Shown here: piece after piece, positions 1 through 11,824 of the stretch
Position numbering within the stretch: position 1 is the stretch's first letter
Layout of the letters: each line of letters starts with the position of its first letter
Source of the DNA: Effrenium voratum
Lineage: Eukaryota; Sar; Dinophyceae; Suessiales; Symbiodiniaceae
NCBI GenBank assembly: GCA_963377175.1
Contig: CAUJNA010001469.1
Span: forward strand, 407,501 to 471,500
Length of the DNA stretch: 64,000 nucleotides
Direction of reading: 5' to 3'
Position numbers and translations under genes: made by a program
The notes under the pieces: model-generated
The model's input: the letters and a program-made list of their open reading frames with translations, nothing else
The model's database searches: none
What the model was told of the DNA's origin: nothing

Positions 1-116
1 TCCCATTCCTTTGGACAGTTATCCCATTTTGAAGGCTCATGGAGAGTCCAGGTAACCTTGAAACACCTGGGATGTTGAGCCAATCGGTTCGGCGGGCCGA
101 ATTCGGTCGACTCGAG

Positions 117-194
117 GACAAGATCGCCCAACAGCTGCGGTCTCTGCAGCAACAGCAGCGGGAGGAGGACAAGCAGGACCATGGCGAGTCGCGT
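117..194 (+). CDS. Coiled-coil exon upstream of gene A
   Basis: This GC-rich 26-codon exon begins after an AG|G acceptor and ends at a GTAGAA donor, phase 0 at both ends. It encodes a Gln/Arg/Glu-rich helix (DKIAQQLRSLQQQQREEDKQ, then DHGESR). The composition matches the gene B exons starting at 15.2 kb, not the secreted protein of gene A. It may be the tail of an upstream coiled-coil gene cut by the window edge, or an exon of gene B with gene A lying in the intron. A family G repeat starts about 15 bases after the exon. Confidence 0.5.
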
Positions 195-1036
195 GTAGAA
201 GATGTGGCTGTGGTGGTCCAAACCGTTTTGGGATCCCATTTTGGGGGGTTGTCGGTGCACCACCCATGTTAGAACCGATTTTAGTGGAGATTGGGTTCAC
301 TGGGGTTGGATATGGTTATCTCAGTTGTTCAGTGGCACCAATTATTTTCACGTTTTTTTGGTGGCGGCCCCACGAAAAATGGTTTGCCAAGAAAGGGTTC
401 TCTTTTTTTTCCAGGGTCACTGAACAACTGAGGGTTTCATATGGTCTCATATGCTTTACTCTGGAGCCTCCATGGCTCAAAAAGAAGTGGGGTCACCCAA
501 AACGAAGGGGGTATGGGCCCATGTTTGAAGGGTCGGAAGGAGACTCCAAGAATGTTCTTTCTGGTTGATATATTTCCTCACTTCCTTGAGTTCCTGAGTG
601 TTTTTTGATGGGCAAGTTATGCTCAGCCTTTGGGAAAGCCCAGGCGGGGATGTTTGGGTATCCACACCCCTGACCACGGGAATGGAATGGTAAGCCCCAA
701 TTTAGGATGGAAAGGAACCCACAAGAGGAGACTCCTCTAAAATGTTTCTCATCTTGAGTTTCTGGGCTTCAGTCACTGTTGAGGTTTGGTTGCCATTTTA
801 GTGGCAAAGGCGATTCTTTGGATTTAATCATGTGAGTTTGGGGTGCTGTTTGATGAGAGGGCGAGGATCTTAGCTTTTTTGCGTGGTTCATTAATAGGGA
901 TAACAGTCAAACATGCTTTTTGTTCGGGTTGCAACAGCTGAGTTGGCGGCGTCCAATACACATCCCCTCCAACTTCAGTTTCTGGCTCGCAGTCACAGGC
1001 TCAAGTTTGCTGTCGCGTTTTTGTCGTTCACCAGCC
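195..1036. other. Intron or intergenic stretch before gene A
   Basis: I see no coding signal here. It holds a family G element (about 209-305) and a degenerate family C element around 735-870 with the usual CATTTTAGTGG core. The last 130 bases before the ATG at 1037 would contain the promoter or 5' UTR of gene A. No TATA box is evident. Confidence 0.4.
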
Positions 1037-1099
1037 ATGCTCTCACGGATCGCGGGCCTTTCGTTGGCCGTGGTGGCCCACCTATCCGCGGCGGATGAG
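1037..1099 (+). CDS. Gene A exon 1: signal peptide
   Basis: The ATG at 1037 opens 21 codons: MLSRIAGLSLAVVAHLSAA, then Asp-Glu. This is a textbook signal peptide with one Arg, a hydrophobic core and an A-x-A-like cleavage site (LSAA|DE). The frame ends in phase 0 at a GTGCCG donor, matching the next exon. I chose this start because it gives the only secretory leader and because the upstream bases lack codon bias. Dinoflagellate mRNAs are trans-spliced, so an upstream AG could receive the spliced leader; the site is not identified. Confidence 0.65.
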
Positions 1100-3243
1100 G
1101 TGCCGGTTTTTGGGGTGTTTGTTTGCACAGAGACCTCCAGTGGTGCCCTTGGTTTCGTTGGTTTGCAGTTCTCCTTCAAATGCCGCCTACTACAAGACAC
1201 GGTTTTAACATGTGATGTTGGAAGGGTTTCCCGTCAAAATGTCAACTGCCAATGAAGGGGTGCCTCGTTCTTCCGCGGCTGGAGGTCCGGGTATGACGAC
1301 CTCCAAGTTCCTGACATGGCTTGGACGAATAGTTTCTGCTGATCCCTAAGAATTTTACCCGATTGAGGGGTTGCTTTGGGCAGGATCCCGCTGAAGAACT
1401 GGGGGAGGGGGGGGTGGCGAATCCGTATGCTGCTTTTAGCCAACCATGTACTGTCCGCAAAACTCCAAAACCGTAAAGCCGGAAGGTTCCGAACCCTAAA
1501 CCCCCAACCACCTTTCGGCGGCAAGCCTCCAAAGCCCTAAATCCTCAACCCTGAACCTCAAGAACCCTTTGCCCACCAGCCAGAAAATACCAAACATACC
1601 CAGTATATATTATTTCCCTCATGCCTTCAGGTGCATGTTTTTTTTAGGCGCGTACACATCAACTCATGCAGTACTAAAGGTATGCATACATGAATATGTA
1701 TTTTTGTATACTTATATTTAAGATGCACATACATGTAATTTTCATGTATGTACTTGCGCATCTATACTTATGTGCATCTTTTTCACATGCGCATTCTAAC
1801 GTGCCCGTGCAGGAGCGTGAATACATGAATACATCTTTATATCAAAAGGTTCCAGAGATGTACCGACACGGCTGTACCTCTCCGATTGGCAGGCTCTCAT
1901 TTTGAAGGGCTAGGTGCTATGTACGAGTTTTGATGTACGACCTTACGGCTCTGAAGCCCTTCATACAGGTGTTCCAAGCATAGATTCGACGTGTGGACGG
2001 ACAGCATCCAACCAGTTGGTAGGTAATTTATCCCAGTATTCGTAGGTTACCCATCCGAACAGGTGCGAAGCGGATCTTTCCCATGACGCCAGTTTGGGGC
2101 TACGACCCAACTGGTGGAGGAACCACTCGACTCCTACTCCTGCCCTCCCCCGAAAATAGACACGACTCATGACACCACAGCCCTGTGAGTTCCTCACTTC
2201 CTGAGTTCATGAACTTAAAACTTTTTGGGAAGACCATTTTAGTGGTAAATATAAAGTTTGGATTTGTTTGAGGCCATCCACTCGGCAAGTGAGGTTCCAG
2301 ACACATTGGCTTGCCCCCTCCAGATGGTTCTCTTTGTTTGGTTTGCTCCCGATGGAATCAGCCCCAAGAAGGTATCTTGTTTGTACCTTTCGGGTCACTT
2401 GCACCTGGAAGCCACAGGGGCACTGCCCATAGGTCAACCGTGGGTGGTAAGAGTTGAACATGACCCTGAATTGGTGGTTTGCATTGGTGGGAACTGGAGA
2501 TCTTGTACCGGCTAGCTGGAAACACCACCCCGGAATACCTCCAAACCGCGCTCCAAACCGCCCAAAAGAGGAAAGCTGAGGGAATTTTGGGCGAATATGT
2601 CGGAAGGCTCAACCCTTCGGGCTCTTCCGTTCAACTCTCCTGGCCAGTCCCTCTCACTTCGAATCTCCTCCCACAATGAGTCTTTCGCAAAATGGGATTC
2701 GCAAATTCGGAGTCCTTGTGGTATGAAAAGGAAACGGACCCAACATTTTAGAGGCTGTTATCAGGAAGAGGACACCAACCGTTTTACAGGACTATTTTGA
2801 GAACCCCCTCCCAAATGGTTTCCCCACGGAAACAACGGGTGGATTCCCTTCTTCCGCCGTGTCACCTTTGTGCCATCGGGGACCTTTCCATCGGACCTTC
2901 AAAGCCGGCGTTGAATTCGACTACTCAAGACACCAACCCCCTTTTCAGGTCCTTTTTGCCGTGGCTTCCTGGTTCTTGGGGTTAAAAGCCACACACTTAG
3001 CTCTTGGCGGATGGGCATCCTTCAAAGTTTTCCTGATTTGGTGACCACTTCTAGTGGGCCCAAAAGATGATCACCTTTCCTTTTTGGGTCCAAACTGGGC
3101 AACTGCCAAAGAGGACACCCAAAAACACAACCTTTCAAAGCAACTCCCCCAAATTGATCATGCTTTGTGTGGATGGTTCTCCTTCAGATCGACCACCAAG
3201 AAGGGGATGTCGCCCCATTTCTTCCTCACGGACATTGAACGAG
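1100..3243 (+). other. Gene A intron 1
   Basis: This is a 2.1 kb intron with no coding signal. It contains a degenerate telomere-like run of CCCTAAA-type words near 1490-1560, an AT-rich stretch at 1600-1850, and a well-preserved family C element at 2192-2294. It ends at GAG|G before 3244. Confidence 0.45.
2192..2294. repeat. Family C inverted-repeat element
   Basis: 103 bp from CCTCACTTCCTGAG to CTCGGCAAGTGAGG, with the GAAGACCATTTTAGTGGTAA core. This copy best defines the family. Confidence 0.7.
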
Positions 3244-3354
3244 GTGAAAGCCGCGCTGGATCTGGACGACCAGTGCAGCGCGGAGGGCTGTGGCCTGAAC
3301 GCCGTGCAGCTGAGGGGGCTCAAGAGCACCGAGGAGGGGCCCACTTCCATCGGC
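3244..3354 (+). CDS. Gene A exon 2
   Basis: Thirty-seven codons, phase 0 to 0, between GAG|G and a GTGTTT donor. The protein begins VKAALDLDDQCSAEGCGLNA and continues VQLRGLKSTEEGPTSIG. Directly after the signal peptide this forms the mature N terminus. It has two cysteines, an acidic patch and the QLRG motif. Codons are strongly G/C-ending, unlike the flanking intron. Confidence 0.7.
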
Positions 3355-4418
3355 GTGTTTTTGTTTTTTTCTTTTATTCTTTTGTAAATGTTGTTTAGCA
3401 TAGGAACCCCCAGAACGCTGAGTTCTCCTTTTGGGTTCCTTTTAATCCCCCACAGAAAGGGGTACCCTCCCCCTGCATGTGATGATTTATCCCTGCCCAA
3501 CAGTCGACCTGGTTGACCTTTTGGCTCGATTTGGTCCATAGCTAAAGCTATGTAGGCCGAAGGCGCCGCCTATTTTCCTCTGGTTTTAAAGGAATCGAGC
3601 ACTGATGGACATGGTTTTGTTGTTGTCCAGGGGACTTAAGCAAATGGAAGCAGCGCATCATTACGCGCGGTGACATTCCCTGATGACTAGTCAGCCACCG
3701 TGCTTGAATTGACCCAACTCATGACAACACTAACGTGGCGGCCACCAAGTTTGAGAACATCCTCTAAATTCCTTTTAGTTTGCTGGGTCTGGGACCGATT
3801 GAAAATGAGTTTCCAACCTCAAAAGTGGTGGCTCCAATTCTTTGTCTATAATTCGGAAATTCAGACAAGCTACGATGCGCTACCCAATTCGGGGCAGTTG
3901 AAGCGAGCTTCCACATAGCCTGTCCTTGGGGAAACTCTTATTTCCAGTTTGGGAAGGGAAAATGCCCAGATTCATCACAGACTTGACTGAAACGAGCAGA
4001 CCCTTCCAGGACAGCCAAAGGGATGCGATTCTTTCAACCACAGGAGGCGTTTGGGGGAGTGGGGAGGTTTGTTCAATCTTGTCAAGGCATGAAATGAGGT
4101 CTGTGAGAAACACATCGAAGCCCAGGGTAGAACATTGGTAGAGCACAGACTGGTACTGACTTGCTGCATTTTGGCATGCGGGATGCGGCGGTGAAAGGTG
4201 GCTGTGAACATGAGCAAACTTATGCCGGTCAATTCCAGTCGGGAAAAAATGTACCTGGGTTTGTTCACATACATGACACGGATTTCTCCATTCGCGTTTC
4301 TTGTCCAAGCCCCCCATGGCTGCTATATATGGGTATGTGTCAAAACAGGGGACCCCCAAAATGGTGGGTTTCCGCGTGGTGTCCCTTAAACCAACCTGAA
4401 AAGGCTGCCCTCAATCAA

Positions 4419-4541
4419 CACACACACACACACGCAGACACACGCACGCATGCACACACGGACAAGAGACACACAGAGGTACACAGAGAGACACACAGAC
4501 ACGCCCACACGCCCACACGCCCACGCGCCCACACGCGCACT
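4419..4541. repeat. CA/ACGC microsatellite
   Basis: A (CA)n tract grading into CCCACACG units, ending about 25 bases before gene A exon 3. Confidence 0.9.
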
Positions 4542-4565
4542 CATATCTAGGCTCCGCACCCGTAG

Positions 4566-4657
4566 GAGTTGTTGGAATTGGAGAAGGCCGCGCAGGGCAC
4601 TGAGGTGGAGTCCGAGGAAAGCAGCGGCTGGTTGAAGGACATCACAACCAAGGAGAA
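4566..4657 (+). CDS. Gene A exon 3
   Basis: The acceptor is GTAG|G. Thirty codons plus two bases end at a GTGCCG donor. It encodes an acidic helix (ELLELEKAAQGTEVESEESS, then GWLKDITTKE). Its phase 2 end matches the one-base start of exon 4. The intron just upstream is a CA/ACGC microsatellite (4419-4541). Confidence 0.65.
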
Positions 4658-5003
4658 GTGCCGTGGCTGAAGTGGGTGGTCAAACGCCCCGCAACAGAAA
4701 GCTCCACAACTGAAACTATCACCCATTTGATACATTTCTCGTTTTGTGTGCCCAAGCCCTGATTCAAAATTACCCCGGTCAGGAACCTACGGGGCTATTT
4801 CACGGTTCAGAGCAGACTAGCCTTGAGACATAAGGCCCAGTCACGGCCTCCCAAAAAAGCTGCAGGGGTTAGGAACCACTTCCAACAGCTATTCTGTCAA
4901 CATGTCTAATTCAGGCAAAGAAAGCCCTAGTGGGTGGTTATGGGTGGTTTGGATGGGTGCTTTGGGTGGTTATGGGCGGTTTGGATGGGGGTTTGGGTGT
5001 AAG

Positions 5004-5114
5004 GAACCACTTCAAGCACATCTTGGCGCCGCTGCAGAAGCCCATCGTCACCAACTACCAATACCTCGTCGTCCTGGACTCCTACGCGCCGCTCGGGAGC
5101 AGCGCGGGGGAGCA
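5004..5114 (+). CDS. Gene A exon 4
   Basis: The acceptor is TAAG|G and the donor GTGCGC. One base plus 36 codons plus two bases read NHFKHILAPLQKPIVTNYQY and then LVVLDSYAPLGSSAGE. The stretch QYLVVLDSYAPL is the most hydrophobic part of the mature protein and may be a buried strand. Phases fit exon 3 (2) and exon 5 (2). Confidence 0.65.
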
Positions 5115-5208
5115 GTGCGCGGATGGAGCGGGGGAAGCGGAGAGTGGGGGGAGCGGCGCTTGGTTCGGTTTGTTGGGGTTCAAAGAATCGGTGTGAGGGG
5201 TGAGGGAG

Positions 5209-5297
5209 TTGAGCTGAGTTGAGTTGAGTTGAGCTGAGTTGAGTTGAGTCAAGCGAGCGAGCGAGCCAGTGAGCGAGTGAGCGAGTGAGCGAGTGAG
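5209..5297. repeat. TTGAG and GAGC repeats
   Basis: (GAGTT)n with GAGCT variants, followed by (GAGC/GAGT)n, within gene A intron 4. Confidence 0.85.
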
Positions 5298-6649
5298 GTT
5301 CGACAACAACCGTCTGGGCTCAGCTGGATTTGAGGCCAAGAAGCGAGAACCTGGGGCCACCTTTGACTTTGGAGAGGGCCATGAATATCAACCTTGGTTT
5401 TTCCCAGCCATACCCTAAAACGCTTCGAGTTGTGTTTGCGGTTAAACTGAGTTTAAATGACATATCCCACCACACATCAAAAACCTTTTGCCGATCCAAC
5501 TGCCGCAACCCTGATATTCCAAGCAAACCAATGATATATATATATATATATTTTGCCATTGTTTACCTAAGGTCCAAGGGTGGACATACCCCTTCTGCAT
5601 ACGCCTTGGCTTCCCTGGTTTCCAACCCACTTCACGAGGGGTGTATACCCCTTTTGGCGAGAGGGGAATGAACATCAGCAGGCCTGTTGGGTTCATTTGC
5701 CCAAGGGGTATGTAAAGGGGTATGTACAAGCATTCCTGGATAAGGAGTATCTTTGAGGTTCAAGCCCTTCCAGGGATCCGTTTCCCGCAGAGTCCTTTCT
5801 GACGGTTGACGTCTAGGGCTATTGAATGGTTCTTCCATGTGGCCCGCAGAAACCCAAGCCACGGAAGTCCGCGAGTTTTTGATAAATGGGCGTTGATCAA
5901 AGGGTCCTTGCAAGGAGTTATGTATTCGGTGACCACTCGTCTTGGCTTAAATCCCTCCGCGAAAGATCGGCGATGGAGTTCGCGAAAGAAACTTTTTATT
6001 TCCGCGAATGATTCCGCGTTGGATTCTTGGAGGCATGCCTGTGCACTTACATATTTGCAGCCCCCGCTCCCTTGTAGATAGGGAGATACGCAGCACCTAC
6101 ACTTGCATTATTGATCCCTGCCTGTCTTAGAAATGGTGCAAATCAATAACGTTGGCTGGGCTATTTTGGAGCAAGTTTCGCGAAAGATCCGCGAAAGACC
6201 GGCGAAAGGCCAGGGAGCTTGTTGCAAGGTTCCGCACATCGCCGTCAAGCGCAAGTGGCAAGGGTGAATGACGGTGACTGCTTGCACTTAACACTACGTA
6301 CTGCACGCACGTGAACTGCGGCTACCGTGTTCGCAAGCATAACTGCAGCAGCCACAATGGCTCCAGAGCGCACGCTGCAAACAAAAGGGCGTGGCGATGG
6401 AGTCGCAAAAGATTCGCGAAATAAAATGCTTTCTCGCGAAGATTGCGTTTTCCGGAAACAGGAATATTGATCAACTGCCAAATGCAGTTGCCACAGGGGT
6501 TTCTTAGCAGGGTTTGCATGGAATATCATGATTGTCCACTGGCAGCCCTGGGTAAGACTTGGGACCCTTTATGAGGCTGATCCTGGTTTCAGGGAGCGGT
6601 GTGGCATGCGATCAACGAATCAACTTGGTTTTCTTTGTGACTGAATTAG

Positions 6650-6725
6650 GAACTACACCATGGAGAAGATTGAGAACGCCACCGGCAGCGCAGTGGTCTG
6701 GAATCGCAAGTCCCTGCTGCAGCAG
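6650..6725 (+). CDS. Gene A exon 5
   Basis: This exon runs from TTAG|G to CAGCAG|GTGGGG, one base plus 25 codons. It encodes NYTMEKIENATGSAVVWNRK then SLLQQ. Two sequons (NYT, NAT) lie close together. It ends in phase 0, matching exon 6. Confidence 0.7.
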
Positions 6726-7983
6726 GTGGGGCCGTTTCCTGAAAAAAAACAATGATTTCCAGCTTGGATGCATTTTTGTGTGAAAGACCGACCCTGGGCC
6801 CCCTTGGAAGGCTTAATAGATAATAGTGGCTTCAGCTTGTTCCATGGCGGTCTGATTCATAACCAGGGGGGCTAATTTGCAATGCTGATGAGCGGCAGCA
6901 AATGGGAAGGCGGCCCTTTGTCCTCCAGGGCCCTCAGTAGCGACTGATGGACAAGCTCCACTTCGCACGTTGCTGATCCCAGGATTTCGCCCATCCGGAA
7001 ACAGGTTTCCAGCTTCCGATTGGCCCAAGGACGTTTTCTCGCCAGGAATCGGTTTCCCTTTTGGTTGGATATTCCCCTCATCCGTATCCAGGCGTTTACC
7101 TTGGGGGTACTCAAGAAAAATGCCACACTGGGAAACCTGAGCAGCGAGCCCAAAGGCAAACCGCTGAATTTCCGAGCGAGATCCGAAAGAAATGCCAAGC
7201 CACCGTACCGTTTGGGGGCGGGGGGCGGGGGGGGGGAGCGCGCGAACAATTTCGGGGGGAACGGTTGCGCAGGCTTTGGACAGGTTGAAACTAAGAATGG
7301 TTGCTTGAGCATGGAGATTGAATGAAACCCTGACGCTTTGCTTTTGGGCTTTCTGATTTATTCATGGACAAGGGTTGGCACGGCTCAGGCAGGATTCAAA
7401 GGATACACCCACTCATTTCATCCCTTACAAAGGTGGCATGTAGCGGTGGCCCCAGGTCCAGAAAGGGCCCATTTCAGGGTTTCGGCAAATGTGATTGACC
7501 CTCTTTTTGGTAGGTATTTAGAGGGAAGCCAAAAGGAAGCTAACGATTTCTAGCGGGCACGATTCCTATTTTGAGAACTCCCTTGACGCCTGACGCCCTG
7601 CCCTGTCCCGCTAGGCCAAGCCTTCCACCCGTAAGTGTCGAGTGGAGTGGGGTCCTTTCGCTTCCGTTTTTGTGGGAGGGGGATGCCCATGAGAAAATCT
7701 CGGAAGTGCCCCGTTTCGTAGTTTGTTGCAAGGGAATAAGGTTCCCTTCAAGTGCCCTTTTTTCCAGGATGGAGATTTGAGGGTGACGGGACCAGTCCGC
7801 CCTTGGTAAGCCATGGGTCGGACCTGCTTTGGGCTGTGGGCCCTCTATACTTTCATAACACAGATCCATCAAACCCGGGCCTTGTTCTGCCCACGTACCC
7901 GAAACAGACCCAAACTAGTTCTAAACCACTACAACACAAACCCACCCTAAACCTACCAGCCTTTCACCTGGGTGCTCCTCAAA

Positions 7984-8200
7984 CCATTTTTGCTTATACT
8001 CGAGGCCAGAAATCGGACAGAATCAGAACCACATTAGTCATATTTGAGGGTACATATGGGACATCAGAATTCGGGATTTATGTCCACCAACCACTTTTCA
8101 GAAGTTCCAACCATCAAAGTTCATAGCCATTTTTGATACTTAAGGCTAGATATGGGACAGAATCAGAGCCACACTAGTTATATTTGAGGTACATATGGGA
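7984..8200. repeat. Two-copy imperfect repeat before gene A exon 6
   Basis: Copies at about 7984-8073 and 8127-8200 share GGACAGAATCAGA-CCACA, TATATTTGAGG and TACATATGGGACA, spaced by about 140 bases. Confidence 0.65.
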
Positions 8201-8241
8201 CAATGGAATCAGAACATGGACTACCTCGGGCCAAGTGTCAG

Positions 8242-8403
8242 GCTGAGGAGGAGATTGCGCAGGAGGAGATTGAGGAGACCCTCACCTACGGACGCCGTCG
8301 CCGCAGCACCAGTGGTGCGGACTTGCCCCCGCGCGCGCGGTACATCAACAAGATCCTCATCTATCTCAACAAGGAGCCACTTCCCCGAGGCATACAGCTG
8401 TGG
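8242..8403 (+). CDS. Gene A exon 6
   Basis: This is the largest gene A exon: 54 codons, phase 0 to 0, from TGTCAG|G to TGTGG|GTCAAA. It starts with a Glu-rich helix (AEEEIAQEEIEETLTY), followed by GRRRRSTSGADLPPRARY, a basic segment that could be a processing site, and then INKILIYLNKEPLPRGIQLW. The donor GT lies within the first bases of a family G inverted-repeat element, so the element abuts or supplies the splice site. Confidence 0.7.
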
Positions 8404-8501
8404 GTCAAAACCAATGGGATTTCATTTTTGGGTAGGTGCACCACCCATTTTGGAACCTATTTTAGTGGGGATTGGGATGTTCACTGGGGGAATTTTGACC
8501 C
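8402..8501. repeat. Family G element, copy 2
   Basis: Terminal inverted repeats GGGTCAAAA / TTTTGACCC. The first bases overlap the donor of gene A exon 6. The interior matches 209-305 and 17456-17556. Confidence 0.7.
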
Positions 8502-8759
8502 ATGGCCATATGATGCCCATGCCCCTGAAACTGGAGCAAGTGCGTTTGTTTTGGGATCATGAAAGGCAGACAGGGTTGGTTCCGCTTAACCTGCCCACGT
8601 CAACACCTCCAGTCACCATACTCAAAGGCTGCCAAGGGACCCTCTTCAATGCCACTTGGGGGTGGTCTGAAGCAGGCGCTTGGAACAGGAGTCACTGGAC
8701 CGTCCTGTTCCGCTGGGTTTCCCACTGGTTTCGGCGTGCGCCGAAATGCGTCCCCGCAG

Positions 8760-8799
8760 GAGATGGATGCGGTGTGGAACTTGAACACCATCGTCGACC
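8760..8799 (+). CDS. Gene A exon 7
   Basis: A 40-nt exon, CCGCAG|G to CGACC|GTAAGC, the most canonical donor in the gene. It encodes EMDAVWNLNTIVD plus one base (phase 1), completed by the two-base start of exon 8 to give Arg. Confidence 0.65.
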
Positions 8800-9110
8800 G
8801 TAAGCGCTGGGGTTCGGGCAACTTGGCGATGGCGTGTTAAAATGGCCCCCAAATCTGGTTATTTCCTTTAGGCTCAACGGAAAACCAAAGGGAAGCCAGC
8901 TTATTTGGGTTCCTCTAGTTTTGAGATTTTTCAGACACCCCTGTCATCAAATAGTCTCACGGCTCCCCATACTTCCGCTTCAAGGAGGGTTCCTTTGAGG
9001 TGTTTGAGTATCCCACGGTTCAAGCCGCCATGGGTGATGGTGGGGCATTTTCGAAAACCAACAGGTAAAAACAGAAGGGGGCCTTCTGATCGGTTAGTTT
9101 GGTTAGACAT

Positions 9111-9226
9111 GTAGGTCCCCCAGTAGTGCCCTTTTACCCTCCCTTTTTTGGGGAGGGTTTCCCCACTAAGATGGACTACAGAAACAAGTTGGTACCCTTA
9201 TTCTAACCTCTCTACTGGAGGACCTA
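9111..9226. repeat. Family A introner-like element, copy 1
   Basis: 116 bp, GTAGGTCCCCCAGTAG to CTACTGGAGGACCTA, flanked by GACAT on both sides (9106-9110, 9227-9231). It lies in gene A intron 7. Confidence 0.8.
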
Positions 9227-10765
9227 GACATATTTTGTTTGGTTCCACTGCTTAAAATTATGCCGCATTTACCAGGGCCAAATGGTCACCTGCGCTTCGG
9301 AGCGCACGCCGTTTCCTGGACTGACTTGGACTACTTGGTGGGTGTGGTTACCGGTTCTTTGCTTATTGTTGGAGTTGGTCAGGGAAGCCAACTAGCAGGG
9401 ATACAAGGGGAACCAGGGATACGGGAGGATTCCCCATAAATCCACCTTGACTAAGTTTGATATGGGAAATGGCACCAAGGGAATCCCCCCATATCCCGCT
9501 CCCTCCGTATCCCCGCTTGTTTGTTTGTCCAAGTTGGTACTCCTTTTTGGTTGGTTTTAAAGGAAACCCAGGAAAACCACAAGTGTGGGGGCTCCCCTAA
9601 AAAAAGACATACCCTTGTGTATGATAGTGGTATCTGGAAGCACTGGGTACTCTATGGACTTCCTAGACTTCAGACTTTTGGGTGTCTTTTTTTGGGGGGC
9701 GGACCCCACAATGAGTGGTGTCCTTTTGGTGTCCCTTTAAAAACCATAAAAGGGGTACGGGTACCCTCCAAAAATGTAAAAACACCCTTGTGGGGAAGAC
9801 CCTTGAGTGGCCAAAAAATGTTTGGGCGGTAAAGCGACCAAGGAGGAAGGAAGTGAGAAGGTTCTTTACGGGAGGATGCAATTATTTTTGGTGTGTGTGT
9901 GTATGTGCGTGTCTGTTTTCACAGGGTACCCTTGTGGGAGCGGTTTTAGAAAGTTGCCAAAGGAAAACCACTATTTGAATTTGGAGGGTCCACTATTTTA
10001 AGACACACCGATTTCAGGTTGTTGATTGTGGAACAATTTGCAGAATTACTAGTGATAGTTTTTAGGTGTAGGATTCTGAAGGGCCCTACCACACCCAAAG
10101 CACACCCAATCGTGAACTAAACCGGTTTTCAAGGTTATGTACCACTGATAAATATGCACTGCCTCACAGGACTCATATTGGTGGCTGGGCAATAAGTCAT
10201 AAAAGGCCCACCAATGAATCAATGAAAAGTCACCGTCCTGGTCACTTCCCTTGCGAGGTCGCCTGCCCCGCTAGTGTCTTCTGGTTTACAGGCTTACAGC
10301 GCTATACAAACCAGAGCCGACCTTTCCATGCCCGTGCTCCTTTTCAGCTGCATTTTCCACCGTGCCACTAGCACTATCCAATCGTGGACTTGTTTCTCGC
10401 ATCGGCCAGCACTCAACAGGGGGTCCTCATGGGAAACAACTGGCTCAACTCACTTGGCCACGGTCGACTTGAGGACACCATTTGGTTTGGTCCATTGACG
10501 GTCTTCTCCAGTTCCTTTGGCCCAGTGACGTTGGGTTCAACCAGTTTTGGCGTGCTCGGTTAGTTTCAGAAGGTTGTAGCTGGAGATACATAGAGGCTCT
10601 TCTGCAGCCATTTCAGCAGGGTTTTTACAAACCTTGATGCAATACCTAGAGGTAAAAGTCCCAGGTTTCTTGTTGTCGACAGAGCACTGAGATGCAGCAT
10701 TATGTGTAGCCATATTGAGCGTGTCTTAAAACAGGGACCCCATCTTGAGAGCTCACAGCACTCAG

Positions 10766-10860
10766 GCAACACCATCACCTCCTCGCCTTATGGCCCTCAC
10801 GGCGAGCATCCAGAGCGCTGGCGTGCCAACGGCACTTTTCCCATGCCTTTGGAGGCGGAA
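10766..10860 (+). CDS. Gene A exon 8
   Basis: The acceptor is CTCAG|G and the donor GTTAAC. Two bases plus 31 codons encode NTITSSPYGPHGEHPERWRA and NGTFPMPLEAE. This is a Pro/Gly/His-rich loop-like segment with a sequon (NGT). It ends in phase 0, matching exon 9. The 2 kb intron upstream holds a family A element (9111-9226) and a family D copy (about 9530-9625). Confidence 0.6.
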
Positions 10861-11824
10861 GTTAACCGAAACGTCGTCGGCTCCGCCGGTTTTGTTCTCA
10901 AAGCCTCTCTTGCTTCCCTACTCAGAACTATTACGATTGACCAGGCGGGGTTATCAGTTCCGGGTGTCCACTATTTGCTTCCATGTGCTTAAGAAAATGT
11001 GATATGTTCCTTGGTTTTAAGGGACATCTATCACTGGACATATGCCTGGTTTGTTTTGTCGGGGAACTTAAGCAAATGCAGGGTTTCCCGAAAAAGGGAA
11101 GCCGGCAGAATGTGAGAAGTTCAAAGAGGCAAGCCAGGAGGTTAACAATTGCGATTTGAAGGTTCTTCAATCGGTTTACGCCATAGGCCACAGGTTAGTT
11201 TGAGCTGCGATTTTGGCTGTTTAAGCAGGGTGAACCAAAATAAGTTTCACCAGTCTACATGGCATTCCTGTGACCGAAGCAGCGCCTGGATGAAATATGT
11301 TTCAGCAGGGTTCATACTATTAGCGGTTGGGGGGGGGGGGGGGCAAACTTGCTGGGACGGCTCAATGCACACCAAGAGGAGGTGGGTTAAAACCACTGGG
11401 GGGTGCCGCTTTTTCAGACTTTTAGGATTCGGACCCCCCAAAAAGAAAGAGAAAAAGCAAAAAAACATGGCTTCGGTTGTCCTGTTGGATTCCTGCTCAA
11501 GCGACCCCATCTTCCTTGTTTTTTGTTTCTTTTGGTTTCCGTTTAGCACTTAACCAAAACAAGGGGTAGCCTGGGACACCAAGTTGACCCTCTTTACGAA
11601 ACCCGGGAACTTGAGGCATACTCAACAAGACTAATGAGTGTGCTGCCCCCCTTTTTGGGTCTGAATCCTATAAAAGACACCCTACATGTTAAACTGGTTC
11701 AAACAAAGAACCATTGCCCCTTCAAAGGGAAAGCTAGGTTTGATTGGACCACGGTGGAGTTTTGGAGGAAGTTTGCAGCCTAAAGCATCAATCAACAATT
11801 CGCCGAACCGACTCGGCTCGAGAG

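Noticed and set aside
998..1010. GGCTCAAG near gene A start as a relict dinoflagellate spliced leader
   Set aside because: Only the last eight bases of the leader match; a relict needs most of the 22-nt leader.
1490..1560. CCCTAAA-type words suggesting internal telomeric repeats
   Set aside because: Too degenerate and short; no exact array.
8120..8145. TAGCCATTTTTGATACTTAAG as a spliced-leader remnant
   Set aside because: Partial match only, and the segment is part of a local two-copy repeat.
8195..8803. 202-codon plus-strand frame
   Set aside because: It overlaps gene A exon 6 in a different frame and reads through a family G repeat; the exon 6 frame has phase support and better codon bias.
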